Shown here: positions 8,405 to 14,668 of the stretch, in pieces
Layout: each line of letters starts with the position of its first letter
How positions within the stretch are numbered: the first letter of the stretch is position 1
Source of the DNA: a virus
DNA: 30,085 bases
IMG/VR virus record: IMGVR_UViG_3300030419_003698
Span: 1 to 30,085 of that record
Direction: 5' to 3' (one strand)
The notes under the pieces: generated by a model
Seen by the model: the letters and a program-made list of their open reading frames with translations, nothing else
The model's database searches: none
What the model was told of the DNA's origin: nothing
Position numbers and translations under genes: made by a program

Positions 8405-8566
8405 ATGCCGAAATATGATTGGGAAGAATGGGAAGAACTTGAAGAAGAGACTTTCCGTAAAAGAATACAACCAAAAATAAAACCAAAAAGGAAGAAAAAA
8501 AGTTATGATGAAATTAATAAAAAACAAAACACGAAGTTCAATAAAAAACATCCTAATAGGAATTAG
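8405..8566 (+). CDS. 53-aa charged protein, acidic then basic
   Basis: A short frame from ATG 8405 to TAG 8566. It starts MPKYDWEEWEELEEE, strongly acidic with two Trp, and turns into a very basic Lys/Arg/Gln tail (KRIQPKIKPKRKKK). The start has AGGAG at 8392-8396 eight bases upstream and sits right behind a good promoter, so I consider it a real gene. It overlaps the lipoprotein gene by 62 bases in another frame, and that gene's ribosome binding site lies inside it. The charge split suggests a protein that binds nucleic acid or a basic partner, but function is unknown. Confidence 0.65.
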   Translation: MPKYDWEEWEELEEETFRKRIQPKIKPKRKKKSYDEINKKQNTKFNKKHPNRN

Positions 8567-9089
8567 TTTATTATTATTTATTGGATGTGAGGATACAAAA
8601 TATGATTATCCTGACTTCAATATTGAATTGAGTGTAGAGTTACCACAAGATGAAAATGGTTATTATCATATGTCTCTTGATATGAATAAATGGCAATCAA
8701 TAAAACGATTGACTGCACATATCACAAGTGAGGGTAAAGATTATGATTGGTGGGAAAGAGATGACATGGAATGGTTACCAGTAAGATGGCGTTCTACACA
8801 CTATTGGACAATTGGTGATACACTTGGTTACATAGTTAAACGAGGAGTAACAGATGATTTAGAATATGTCTCTTATGATACAACTTATGTAACACATTTT
8901 AGTGGATTTGAAGTTCCAACCGTAAATGGTTCATCATACCCATCAACACAACCCGAAACATATGGTGAAGTAAATACGATATTTGGGCCAGTAAAAACTA
9001 TGGTTGGAGATACCGTTCATGTAAATGTGTCCTTTACTGATTGGTATGGAGAATATAAAGATAGGACATTCGGAATAATATTAAATTAG
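8505..9089 (+). CDS. putative outer-membrane or periplasmic lipoprotein
   Basis: 194 aa. The N-terminus has Lys/Arg residues, a hydrophobic stretch (ILIGISLLLFIGC) and a cysteine at residue 28 (or 27 from the second Met) that fits a lipobox, although Phe sits at -3. The mature part starts EDTKYDYPDF and is rich in aromatic residues and beta-prone segments (WWERDDMEWLPVRWRSTHYW, TYVTHFSGF), so it looks like a beta-sandwich domain. Two adjacent ATGs (8505 and 8508) follow AGGAAG at 8489-8494. It would be exported and lipid-anchored in the host envelope. Phage lipoproteins often act in superinfection exclusion, so this is a reasonable guess, but no family is recognised. Confidence 0.7.
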   Translation: MMKLIKNKTRSSIKNILIGISLLLFIGCEDTKYDYPDFNIELSVELPQDENGYYHMSLDMNKWQSIKRLTAHITSEGKDYDWWERDDMEWLPVRWRSTHYWTIGDTLGYIVKRGVTDDLEYVSYDTTYVTHFSGFEVPTVNGSSYPSTQPETYGEVNTIFGPVKTMVGDTVHVNVSFTDWYGEYKDRTFGIILN

Positions 9090-9099
9090 GAGTAATAAT

Positions 9100-9402
9100 G
9101 TGGAATATGTATTAGTTAATAAACAAGATGAAATTGTGTTTTCTGCAAACCTTGCAAGTGATGTTGGTATTGGTGGTGCAACAACTTATTTTCAAGGTGT
9201 AAAACAGATGGAAGATAGAGAAGTTTTTAGTACTTTATGGAAAGTTATGACAAGAACAGAATATGATAGAATATATGAGGCAACTACAAGAAAACCATCA
9301 TCACAATCACAAGGATACGATTGGTGGAAAGAAGAAAAGGCAATAGTTGATGATGAAATGTCGTTGTTTGAGAGAAAAAGAAGAGTAGGGCCACCAAAAT
9401 GA
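9100..9402 (+). CDS. conserved hypothetical protein
   Basis: 100 aa starting at GTG 9100, which has AGGAG (9088-9092) seven bases upstream. An ATG two bases earlier is in a frame that stops almost at once. The sequence begins with two beta-like strands (EYVLVNKQDEIVFSA), a Gly-rich turn (VGIGGATTYFQG), then a charged helical part with DWWKEEKAIVDDE and a basic end (FERKRRVGPPK). No catalytic pattern is visible. It lies between the lipoprotein and Smr genes with very short gaps, so it belongs to the same transcript. Confidence 0.6.
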   Translation: MEYVLVNKQDEIVFSANLASDVGIGGATTYFQGVKQMEDREVFSTLWKVMTRTEYDRIYEATTRKPSSQSQGYDWWKEEKAIVDDEMSLFERKRRVGPPK

Positions 9403-9408
9403 TAAAAG

Positions 9409-9630
9409 ATGGTAGAAATTGATTTACATAATTGGAAACACGAAGAAGTAAAAGATAAATTAATAAATTGGGTTATATTACAATATAATATGGGTAATTT
9501 TCCAATTAAAGTTATCACAGGTAATAGTGAAAAAATGAAGAACATTGTGAAAGAGGAATGTTCAAAACAAAAATTTAATGTAGAACCATCATGGGATGGT
9601 AATACAGGAGTAGTAATAATAGGAGAATAA
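9409..9630 (+). CDS. stand-alone Smr-domain protein
   Basis: 73 aa, the size of a single Smr (small MutS-related) domain. The IDLHNW motif at 4-9 fits the conserved LDLH strand. IKVITGNSEKMK in the middle fits the 'V.HG.G...L...V' segment, with TG in place of HG. The end, GNTGVVIIGE, fits the last strand. Smr domains bind or cut DNA or RNA, and in bacteria they occur at the end of MutS2 or as single proteins. The His-Gly replacement makes nuclease activity uncertain. It begins six bases after the previous stop without a good ribosome binding site. Domain call likely, role unknown. Confidence 0.7.
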   Translation: MVEIDLHNWKHEEVKDKLINWVILQYNMGNFPIKVITGNSEKMKNIVKEECSKQKFNVEPSWDGNTGVVIIGE

Positions 9631-9631
9631 A

Positions 9632-9883
9632 ATGATTGAATCGGCATGGATTGCATTTGGATGTGGGTTATTGATTGGTAGTTGTTTAGGAGTATTAGTA
9701 TTAGGGTTTGTTAATATTAATAAAGATAGTAGACAAAGAGACCAAGTTATTGAATTAGATAATAGAGTAGAAGAGTTACTTGCACAAAGAAATGCACTAA
9801 AACAAGAGATATTTAGAGTTACTAAAAAAAGTAAACCACAACCAAGAAAAAGAAGACCTTATAAGAAAAGTTATAAAAAATAA
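9632..9883 (+). CDS. single-pass membrane protein with coiled coil and basic tail
   Basis: 83 aa. A hydrophobic Gly-rich segment at about 5-28 (WIAFGCGLLIGSCLGVLVLGF) is followed by a short coiled coil (VIELDNRVEELLAQRNALKQEI) and a very basic tail (KPQPRKRRPYKKSYKK). The layout suggests an inner-membrane protein with its charged tail in the cytoplasm, but orientation is not certain. Size and layout recall small phage membrane proteins such as i-spanin-like or DUF3789-like proteins; I cannot assign it. It lies directly after the Smr gene and its TAA overlaps the ATG of the sulfotransferase gene. Confidence 0.6.
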   Translation: MIESAWIAFGCGLLIGSCLGVLVLGFVNINKDSRQRDQVIELDNRVEELLAQRNALKQEIFRVTKKSKPQPRKRRPYKKSYKK

Positions 9884-10647
9884 TGAGTATGGCATCAGTA
9901 TTTACAATACCTAAAAGTAAAATAATGATATATACTGGTGCCAAACTTGGTTCAAGTCACATTAGAAACATTTATTTAAAAAATGTTAATTATGAACATT
10001 TTTCATGTGGACATAAGTCAGGTGAATTTTATGGACATGAGATTGATTATGAAAAATATGAAGATTATTTAAAAGTATTTATATATAGAAATCCAATGGA
10101 AAGATTTTTATCTGGTCAAGTCCAAGATTTGAGAGGATATTTTGAGGGTCATGTATGGCATGATAATGTGATTGCGAATAGACCAGATTTAGTTGATAGG
10201 TTATACGATGTCTATACAAAAGAAAAAGATAAAGTTCTTTTTCATAACCATTCAGTTATAGATTTACATACAAGGATAAAACAAGTTAGTGAATTTAAAG
10301 ATTTGAATAAAGTTCATTTTGTTAATCTAAAACGACATTGGAGTTATTATGTAGAATGGTTGTTGTCAAAACAAATTGAGGGTATTGATTGGAAAAGTAG
10401 TTATGGGGATGTAATAAGTCACATGGAAGAAGTAAAATCATTAAAAATTATATTAAGAGATGATGATAGATTTAAAAAAATAGATTTTATGGACAACATA
10501 CTTACTGAAAAATACATTGAATGTATGAACAAATCTATGGAAGTTTTTAACTACATTGAACACAATAATAAAAATAGATTTATCACAAAGAGAATTACAA
10601 AAATCAGTAGAAAAAATAATTTTTTTAATGAGTTGTTTTCCATATAA
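9883..10647 (+). CDS. sulfotransferase family protein
   Basis: 254 aa. The motif KVFIYRNPMERFLSG at 64-78 is the typical 3'-phosphate-binding RNPxxRxxS element of PAPS-dependent sulfotransferases. The N-terminal segment with TGAKLGSSHIRN matches the 5'-phosphosulfate-binding loop only loosely. It would move a sulfate group from PAPS to an acceptor, probably a carbohydrate given the nearby glycan genes, in the cytoplasm (no signal peptide). The ATG overlaps the previous stop by one base and has no ribosome binding site, so coupling is likely. A Trp/His-rich central region (HVWHDNVIANRPD) is unassigned. It is the last of the accessory surface genes before the terminator at 11041. Confidence 0.78.
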   Translation: MSMASVFTIPKSKIMIYTGAKLGSSHIRNIYLKNVNYEHFSCGHKSGEFYGHEIDYEKYEDYLKVFIYRNPMERFLSGQVQDLRGYFEGHVWHDNVIANRPDLVDRLYDVYTKEKDKVLFHNHSVIDLHTRIKQVSEFKDLNKVHFVNLKRHWSYYVEWLLSKQIEGIDWKSSYGDVISHMEEVKSLKIILRDDDRFKKIDFMDNILTEKYIECMNKSMEVFNYIEHNNKNRFITKRITKISRKNNFFNELFSI

Positions 10648-10699
10648 GTTTTTTAGAAGTTAGATATTTATAGTAGAATACAAACTATGGAGAACCACC

Positions 10700-10987
10700 T
10701 TGAACCAAAAAGATAGAACAGAATTTGACTTAATTCATAATAAAATTGATAATATTACACAATCAATTGATGATTTAAAAGTAGAAATGAATGCTGCACA
10801 TGTCAAAACTGAAGAAAATCTAAAGTTTATCAAAGAAAACCTATTTAATCCACACGAGGGATTATGGGCAGAAACAAAACAAAACACACAATTTAGACAG
10901 GATTCTCAAAAATGGAGAGGTGTTATTGGAACAGGTTTTTTAGGATTATTATTTAAACATGTTTGGGATATGTTTAAAGGAGTGTAA
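10700..10987 (+). CDS. coiled-coil protein with C-terminal membrane segment (XhlA/holin-like)
   Basis: 95 aa starting at TTG 10700, chosen because GGAG at 10689-10692 lies seven bases upstream. Residues 5-50 form a heptad-like helix (FDLIHNKIDNITQSIDDLKVEM). The C-terminal 25 residues (VIGTGFLGLLFKHVWDMF) are a hydrophobic helix ending in KGV. The design resembles XhlA-type phage membrane proteins, which work with a holin in lysis, but a plain membrane-anchored coiled coil cannot be excluded. It stands between the sulfotransferase and a strong terminator. Confidence 0.5.
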   Translation: MNQKDRTEFDLIHNKIDNITQSIDDLKVEMNAAHVKTEENLKFIKENLFNPHEGLWAETKQNTQFRQDSQKWRGVIGTGFLGLLFKHVWDMFKGV

Positions 10988-11002
10988 CCACACTTCACAT
11001 AA

Positions 11003-11021
11003 TGTTACATTTAATGTAACA
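11003..11021. promoter_or_regulatory. perfect inverted repeat TGTTACAT-TTA-ATGTAACA
   Basis: Two perfect 8-base arms around a 3-base centre, just after the coiled-coil gene and before the terminator. It could be an operator or a small RNA hairpin that protects the 3' end. The sequence does not decide between them. Confidence 0.4.
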
Positions 11022-11040
11022 ATTCAATACAAAAATAATT

Positions 11041-11063
11041 AACCACCAATTCGGTGGTTTTTT
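11041..11063 (+). terminator. intrinsic terminator
   Basis: AACCACC and GGTGGTT form a perfect 7-bp stem around AATTC, with four more T directly after the stem. It ends the transcript that starts near 8362 and separates it from the pilin-like genes. Confidence 0.85.
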
Positions 11064-11209
11064 AATGCCTAATATTATTTAAAATTTCTCATCTCTAACT
11101 TCACATATATACAGACTTAAAAATAAATTAAATTATTTTTCAAAAATTACGCGGTTTGGTATGCTTTTTGTAGTATATAGGTAACAACATTAATTAAAGG
11201 AGAAAAATC
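11064..11209 (+). promoter_or_regulatory. leader region of the pilin-like genes
   Basis: 146 bases without a gene. A GTATATA element at 11173-11179 sits about 35 bases before the first pilin gene and resembles the -10 element of the other promoters, but no TTGACA lies 18 bases upstream. The 16-mer TATACAGACTTAAAAA at 11108-11123 is repeated exactly at 15474-15489, upstream of the gp32-like gene. A good ribosome binding site (AAAGGAG) lies just before the ATG at 11210. I infer strong expression from an activated or phage-specific promoter. Confidence 0.45.
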
Positions 11210-11866
11210 ATGTTGATAAACCTAATTAAAAAAATAAAAAGTAGGAGTGGAAACTCTCTTGCAGAATTTGCAGTTACTACTGCAATGATGGCAACTCTCG
11301 CGACAACTGCTGCCCCTAAATTTGGTAGTGTTGGTGCAGGTGCCAAGGAAAAGAAAACGATGGCAAACATTGATAAAATTCTAACCGTAGCAAACAACTA
11401 TTATAATGAGGCAGTATCTGAAGAGGGTAAGGGAAGATTTCCTGGACAATCTAAATACGACTCAAAAGTAGGTGGATTTGATTTACCTGCCGATACTGAT
11501 ACAGATGAGGCATTAGAAACATATCTTGAAGATGTTTTAGTTGGTATAACTGGATATACTTCAGACCTAACTGATTTCGTATATGTGTTTTCACCAGCAG
11601 TAGATGATGAAGATGCATTACAAGGTGGTTGGATGAGTGTAGATAGTGATAATGTTCATCAAGTAGATGTTGGTTTTGATGAAGATGGTGCAGTTGCCTT
11701 TAAGAAGAACTTTGGTAATCAAGGAATTGACTCACCCTTTCAGGATGGTGGATACATTTATCTTGTGATACCTGGAAGTGGTAGTGGAACAACTGCAAAG
11801 GCACCTGCCTTACTTGTGGCAGATATTGAGAACCCATTACAAATGCATAAAACACTAACACCATAA
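11210..11866 (+). CDS. type IV pilin-like protein with prepilin cleavage site
   Basis: 218 aa. A short basic leader (MLINLIKKIKSRSG) is followed by NSLAEFAVTTAMMATLATTA. Cleavage after Gly14 would leave Asn1 and Glu5 (E19), the hallmark of class III signal peptides processed by prepilin peptidase, then a hydrophobic helix. The mature part is acidic, rich in Gly and Asp, with a segment near the end (IDSPFQDGGYIYLVIPGSGSG) that looks like a beta-sheet head. It would need host prepilin peptidase and assembly proteins. It is translated from an ATG with AAAGGAG upstream, and the second pilin-like gene follows 22 bases later. It is rare for a phage to carry such genes. Confidence 0.82.
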   Translation: MLINLIKKIKSRSGNSLAEFAVTTAMMATLATTAAPKFGSVGAGAKEKKTMANIDKILTVANNYYNEAVSEEGKGRFPGQSKYDSKVGGFDLPADTDTDEALETYLEDVLVGITGYTSDLTDFVYVFSPAVDDEDALQGGWMSVDSDNVHQVDVGFDEDGAVAFKKNFGNQGIDSPFQDGGYIYLVIPGSGSGTTAKAPALLVADIENPLQMHKTLTP

Positions 11867-11888
11867 GTTAGTAGAGAGGAGATTGGTC

Positions 11889-12323
11889 ATGATAAAAAAT
11901 CAAAAAGGATTTACATTGATTGAGTTAATAATGGTCACTATCATCTTGGGGATTTTAGCCGCAGTGGCAATTCCAAGATACTCTAAAACATTACATCAGG
12001 CAACTGAGGCAGCAGAAAAGACGATGGTAAACCAAATATGGGCAGGATGTGAAGAAGTTGCGAGTACGAGATTGATAGATAATGGAGTAGAAGAATGGCC
12101 TGGTAATCCATTATCAGTTCTAAATAGAACAAGGAATATTAAGGTTAATCTTGAGTTAGGTATACCTGATGAAGATAATGAATGGCAGTTTAGTCGTGAT
12201 ATAGATGGACAAGGTAAATGTGCAATCTTACATCACAGACCAAATGATGAAATATATTATTATGAATATGATTCAACACTATTCTATTTATCTGAAGAAC
12301 CTACTCTTTATATTTCTCAATAG
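11889..12323 (+). CDS. type IV pilin/pseudopilin (GspG-like)
   Basis: 144 aa from ATG 11889, with GAGGAG at 11876-11881. A TTG six bases earlier lies too close to that site. The N-terminus is a textbook prepilin: KNQKG|FTLIELIMVTIILGILAAVAIP, with cleavage after Gly7, Phe+1 and Glu+5 (E12). The head domain is short and has two cysteines (C55 in AGCEEV and one in GKCAIL) that might form a disulfide. The size fits a major pseudopilin or minor pilin. Together with the gene at 11210 it suggests a two-component fibre or an interaction with the host secretion or pilus machine. The end overlaps the next gene. Confidence 0.88.
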   Translation: MIKNQKGFTLIELIMVTIILGILAAVAIPRYSKTLHQATEAAEKTMVNQIWAGCEEVASTRLIDNGVEEWPGNPLSVLNRTRNIKVNLELGIPDEDNEWQFSRDIDGQGKCAILHHRPNDEIYYYEYDSTLFYLSEEPTLYISQ

Positions 12324-12666
12324 TATTATATTAAGTCAAGAGGTAGAGGATGATACTTTATCTCTTGACTTAAATACTATTTGGGAAGAGGCAGTGTGGG
12401 AAGAAATAGAAGATGTTATTGATGTCTATTATGAAGTAGAACAAGTCACTGCAGTTGCAGGTGTTCGTGGTTCAGAGGCAGAAGATGAGGCCCTTCATTA
12501 TTTGTATTATAGGAAATCAATGAAAGGAATATCAATACAAGAATATAAGAAGGCATATGGTAAGTTAAAAAACAAACGAGATGAGTTATATAAAAAAGAT
12601 AAAAATAATCCGAAGTTACAAGAAATGGATAACTATTTATCTTATATAAGAAAGAAAATTATATGA
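12262..12666 (+). CDS. exported acidic helical protein of the pilin cluster
   Basis: The frame is open from 12205. I place the start near ATG 12262 (134 aa), although the signal peptide would look best from CTG 12292 (L-K-N-LLFIFLNSIILSQ). No ribosome binding site is clear, so reinitiation after the overlapping pilin gene is likely. A hydrophobic stretch ends at SQ|EVEDD, a plausible signal peptidase site. The mature part is acidic (WEEAVWEEIEDVIDVYYEVE), then basic and helical (KGISIQEYKKAYGKLKNKRD). It is probably exported together with the pilin-like proteins. No family recognised. Confidence 0.55.
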   Translation: MNMIQHYSIYLKNLLFIFLNSIILSQEVEDDTLSLDLNTIWEEAVWEEIEDVIDVYYEVEQVTAVAGVRGSEAEDEALHYLYYRKSMKGISIQEYKKAYGKLKNKRDELYKKDKNNPKLQEMDNYLSYIRKKII

Positions 12667-13070
12667 AATTAGAAGAAGTTATAGTTGGTGTATTAATTGT
12701 CCTTGTCATTGGATTAACATTATTACCCGAAACAGAAAAAATCATTACAGAACCCGTAACAGAAATATCATTTGAGGCCTATCCATTAAAGGCCTGGAGA
12801 GATGGTAGAGTTGTTAAAATAAAATATAGAGTTGATGAACCTAACAGAAGATTGTGGATTTATAATAATGATACAGGAGAGTTAGTTCATAAACAACCAT
12901 ATGATAGAGACCCAAATGATGATGGAACATCAAGAACATTTACATATCTATGGAAAACATACAAGACAGAACGAACCATTGATTTACCTGAAGGAACATA
13001 TGAGATTGTTTTAGGTGGTCAAAACGAGGGTGGGTTCGGACAAATATCAGTAATATATTATCACATTTAA
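12663..13070 (+). CDS. membrane-anchored beta-domain protein
   Basis: 135 aa. It starts inside the previous stop (ATGA). Residues 6-22 are a single hydrophobic helix (VIVGVLIVLVIGLTLLP) after a short acidic N-terminus. The rest is a beta-rich domain with alternating strands and turns (RVVKIKYRVDEPNRRLWIYN, TGELVHKQPYDRDPNDDG, GTYEIVLGGQNEGGFG), reminiscent of an Ig-like or FlgD-type fold, and would lie outside the cytoplasm. It ends the pilin cluster, just before the promoter at 13083. It may anchor or cap the pilin-like proteins; this is inferred from position only. Confidence 0.6.
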   Translation: MKLEEVIVGVLIVLVIGLTLLPETEKIITEPVTEISFEAYPLKAWRDGRVVKIKYRVDEPNRRLWIYNNDTGELVHKQPYDRDPNDDGTSRTFTYLWKTYKTERTIDLPEGTYEIVLGGQNEGGFGQISVIYYHI

Positions 13071-13082
13071 TTAAAAAAAAGC

Positions 13083-13112
13083 TTGACATATATACTATAT
13101 TTTTCGTATATT
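13083..13112 (+). promoter_or_regulatory. sigma70-type promoter (TTGACA-N18-TATATT)
   Basis: An A-run and GC precede TTGACA at 13083-13088; the spacer is 18 bases and ends in CG, and TATATT is at 13107-13112. The predicted RNA start near 13119 lies just before the ribosome binding site AAGGA (13125-13129) of the phosphatase gene. This excludes the ATG at 13118 as the likely start and favours 13139. Confidence 0.8.
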
Positions 13113-13138
13113 CAGTTATGAATAAAGGACTAAATATA

Positions 13139-13648
13139 ATGAATAAAAAAACGGTTATATTTGATTTAGATGGAACTCTTGCAAATATTGATATTAGGAG
13201 AGATAATTCTACTAAACCAAATGGTAAACTTAATTGGGATATATTTGCATCTCCTGACTCAATTTTGAATTGGGATAAACCAAATCATCCTGTGATTAAG
13301 ATGGCCCAAATGTTCCACAACGATGGATTTAAAGTTGTTATCTTTAGTGGTAGGAATGACAGAGGTTTCTTTGCAACCAAAGAATGGTTGAAGAAACACG
13401 ATGTTCCTTTTGATTTATTGGTATTAAGACCTGATAAGTTTAAGGATAAATCATGGCCTATTGCAGATGGTAATCCTGCAACTTCTGATATGAGATTTAT
13501 GCCTGATGAAATACTCAAGAAAAAGATGTTAGATACTTTTGTAGATATTAATGATGTCTTTCTTGTAGTTGACGATAGGGATAAGGTTGTTAAGATGTGG
13601 AGAGACTTAGGATTAAATACATTCCAAGTAGCCCCAGGTGATTTCTAA
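13139..13648 (+). CDS. HAD phosphatase like the 3'-phosphatase domain of T4 Pnk
   Basis: 169 aa. IFDLDGTLANID at 7-18 gives the HAD nucleophile and acid (D9, D11), FSGRND at 69-74 gives motif II, and VVDDRDKVVKMWRDLG at 143-158 gives the acidic motif IV. The end FQVAPGDF closely matches the C-terminus of T4 polynucleotide kinase/phosphatase. T4 Pnk joins an N-terminal kinase to this domain; here only the phosphatase part is present, with no P-loop. It would remove 3' phosphates (or 2',3'-cyclic phosphates) from DNA or RNA ends during repair, including tRNA repair. The start at 13139 has AAGGA nine bases upstream. A general HAD phosphatase on another substrate is possible. Confidence 0.8.
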   Translation: MNKKTVIFDLDGTLANIDIRRDNSTKPNGKLNWDIFASPDSILNWDKPNHPVIKMAQMFHNDGFKVVIFSGRNDRGFFATKEWLKKHDVPFDLLVLRPDKFKDKSWPIADGNPATSDMRFMPDEILKKKMLDTFVDINDVFLVVDDRDKVVKMWRDLGLNTFQVAPGDF

Positions 13649-14161
13649 ATGACATGTACCAAATGTGAAAATAAGGTAGATGATTACAGATATCACTTGG
13701 GCTACACCGAGTGCACTGATTGTAGTGATACAGAAAAGTATTCTGCACATGTAGTGTATCCACATAAAACAGGTGCCTTCGTCCAACCAGTATCAAATAC
13801 TGCATCTAAAAATCTTAAACGAATGGATAGACGAAGTGTAAGTGGTAATAGAGTTGCCAAGGGTATATATGCAGATAACTCATGGGATAGATGGTTACAA
13901 GATTTTCAAGATGGTAAGTTCAAACCTAAGAAACCTATAGGCCCTAAGGGTAAACCACTCAAGAATAAATCAAGACCATATGATATGGTTGTTGATACTT
14001 GTATTGATTATTATGATAAATGGGGTTATGAACCATCATTGGAGTTTGTTAAAGAATTATACAAGAAAGATAAAATTACATTGATGACAAGAACAAAGAT
14101 TATCAATGATATTACTTCACTTCAGATATTACCTAAGAAACTTAGGAAAAAAATAATTTAA
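13649..14161 (+). CDS. zinc-ribbon protein, conserved phage-type hypothetical
   Basis: 170 aa. The N-terminus has two CxxC pairs (C3/C6 and C22/C25) spaced as a zinc ribbon (CTKC, then TECTDC). A linker follows with AHVVYPHKTGAFVQPV, and a long basic region (FKPKKPIGPKGKPLKNKSRP) leads into a C-terminal helical part. It starts directly after the phosphatase stop (TAA then ATG). The zinc ribbon and the basic linker suggest contact with DNA or RNA. I have an impression of similar proteins in marine T4-like phages, but cannot confirm it or give a function. Confidence 0.65.
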   Translation: MTCTKCENKVDDYRYHLGYTECTDCSDTEKYSAHVVYPHKTGAFVQPVSNTASKNLKRMDRRSVSGNRVAKGIYADNSWDRWLQDFQDGKFKPKKPIGPKGKPLKNKSRPYDMVVDTCIDYYDKWGYEPSLEFVKELYKKDKITLMTRTKIINDITSLQILPKKLRKKII

Positions 14162-14179
14162 AAAAAATGAAAAAAAAGC

Positions 14180-14209
14180 TTGACTTTTATATGTTTTTAT
14201 TCGTATATT
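14180..14209 (+). promoter_or_regulatory. sigma70-type promoter (TTGACT-N18-TATATT)
   Basis: TTGACT at 14180-14185, an 18-base spacer ending in TCG, and TATATT at 14204-14209, with an A-run and GC in front as at 13083. AGGAG at 14220-14224 and ATG at 14232 follow, so the leader is short. Confidence 0.78.
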
Positions 14210-14231
14210 GCAATACTATAGGAGAAATATT

Positions 14232-14417
14232 ATGGATAAATTATTAAAAGAAATATTAAATAAACTTGAAGAAATAGAGGGAACTCTGGATAATGCATTC
14301 TACACTTTACCTGAGTATAATGCAAATGATGAAGGTAGAACTTATGTAGATGGTGCAAGACATGAAGTTTATTGTTTAAAGGAAGAGATTGAGAAAGGAT
14401 TGAAAGATGGCAAATGA
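14232..14417 (+). CDS. small acidic hypothetical protein
   Basis: 61 aa from ATG 14232, preceded by AGGAG at 14220-14224; the frame is open to a TTG at 14208, but that lies on the promoter's -10 element. The sequence is helical (MDKLLKEILNKLEEIEGTL), with a loop (NANDEGRTYVDGARHEV) and a second helix ending in KGLKDGK. The first 20 residues have a coiled-coil pattern. The next gene starts 11 bases before its stop. No family recognised; small proteins behind strong promoters in phages often redirect host functions. Confidence 0.6.
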   Translation: MDKLLKEILNKLEEIEGTLDNAFYTLPEYNANDEGRTYVDGARHEVYCLKEEIEKGLKDGK

Positions 14418-14631
14418 TGCAAAAAGATATTATGTAGATGTGACTTTAGAAATTTATGTTCCTGACCAAGGTTGGGGGCCAAAATCTATCAAAAATGAAG
14501 ATTTAGATGCCGAGTGGTTCTCTAATGAAATATGTTCACAGATACCAAAGGCAATCAACGAGAATTTTAAATTTTCAGAGAGACCATATTCGGTGAATTG
14601 GGCTCATAAAGGAAAAGTTCAAAGAGGCTAA
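14407..14631 (+). CDS. small hypothetical protein
   Basis: 74 aa. Residues 6-20 read as a beta strand pair (KRYYVDVTLEIYVPDQGWG), then an acidic helix (NEDLDAEWFSNEICSQIPKAIN) and a final strand with FSERPYSVNW. It looks like a small alpha-beta domain. It overlaps the preceding gene by 11 bases, with GGA just upstream, and ends directly at the bidirectional terminator, so it closes the two-gene transcript from 14180. No known family seen. Confidence 0.6.
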   Translation: MANDAKRYYVDVTLEIYVPDQGWGPKSIKNEDLDAEWFSNEICSQIPKAINENFKFSERPYSVNWAHKGKVQRG

Positions 14632-14658
14632 AAAAGGGAAGAAAAATCTTCCCTTTTT
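14631..14658. terminator. bidirectional intrinsic terminator
   Basis: AAAAAGGGAAG and CTTCCCTTTTT form a perfect 11-bp stem around AAAAAT. It has a T-run on each strand's 3' side, so it can end the + strand genes and the convergent minus-strand gene that stops at 14669. Confidence 0.9.
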
Positions 14659-14668
14659 AGTTTCAATC

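Noticed and set aside
9192-9656. Minus-strand frame of 154 aa
   Set aside because: It lies opposite three well-supported + strand genes, lacks a ribosome binding site and has the composition of an antisense shadow.
12355-12375. TTGACT at about 12364 as a fourth N18-type promoter
   Set aside because: It lies inside a coding frame and no TATATT follows at 18 bases.
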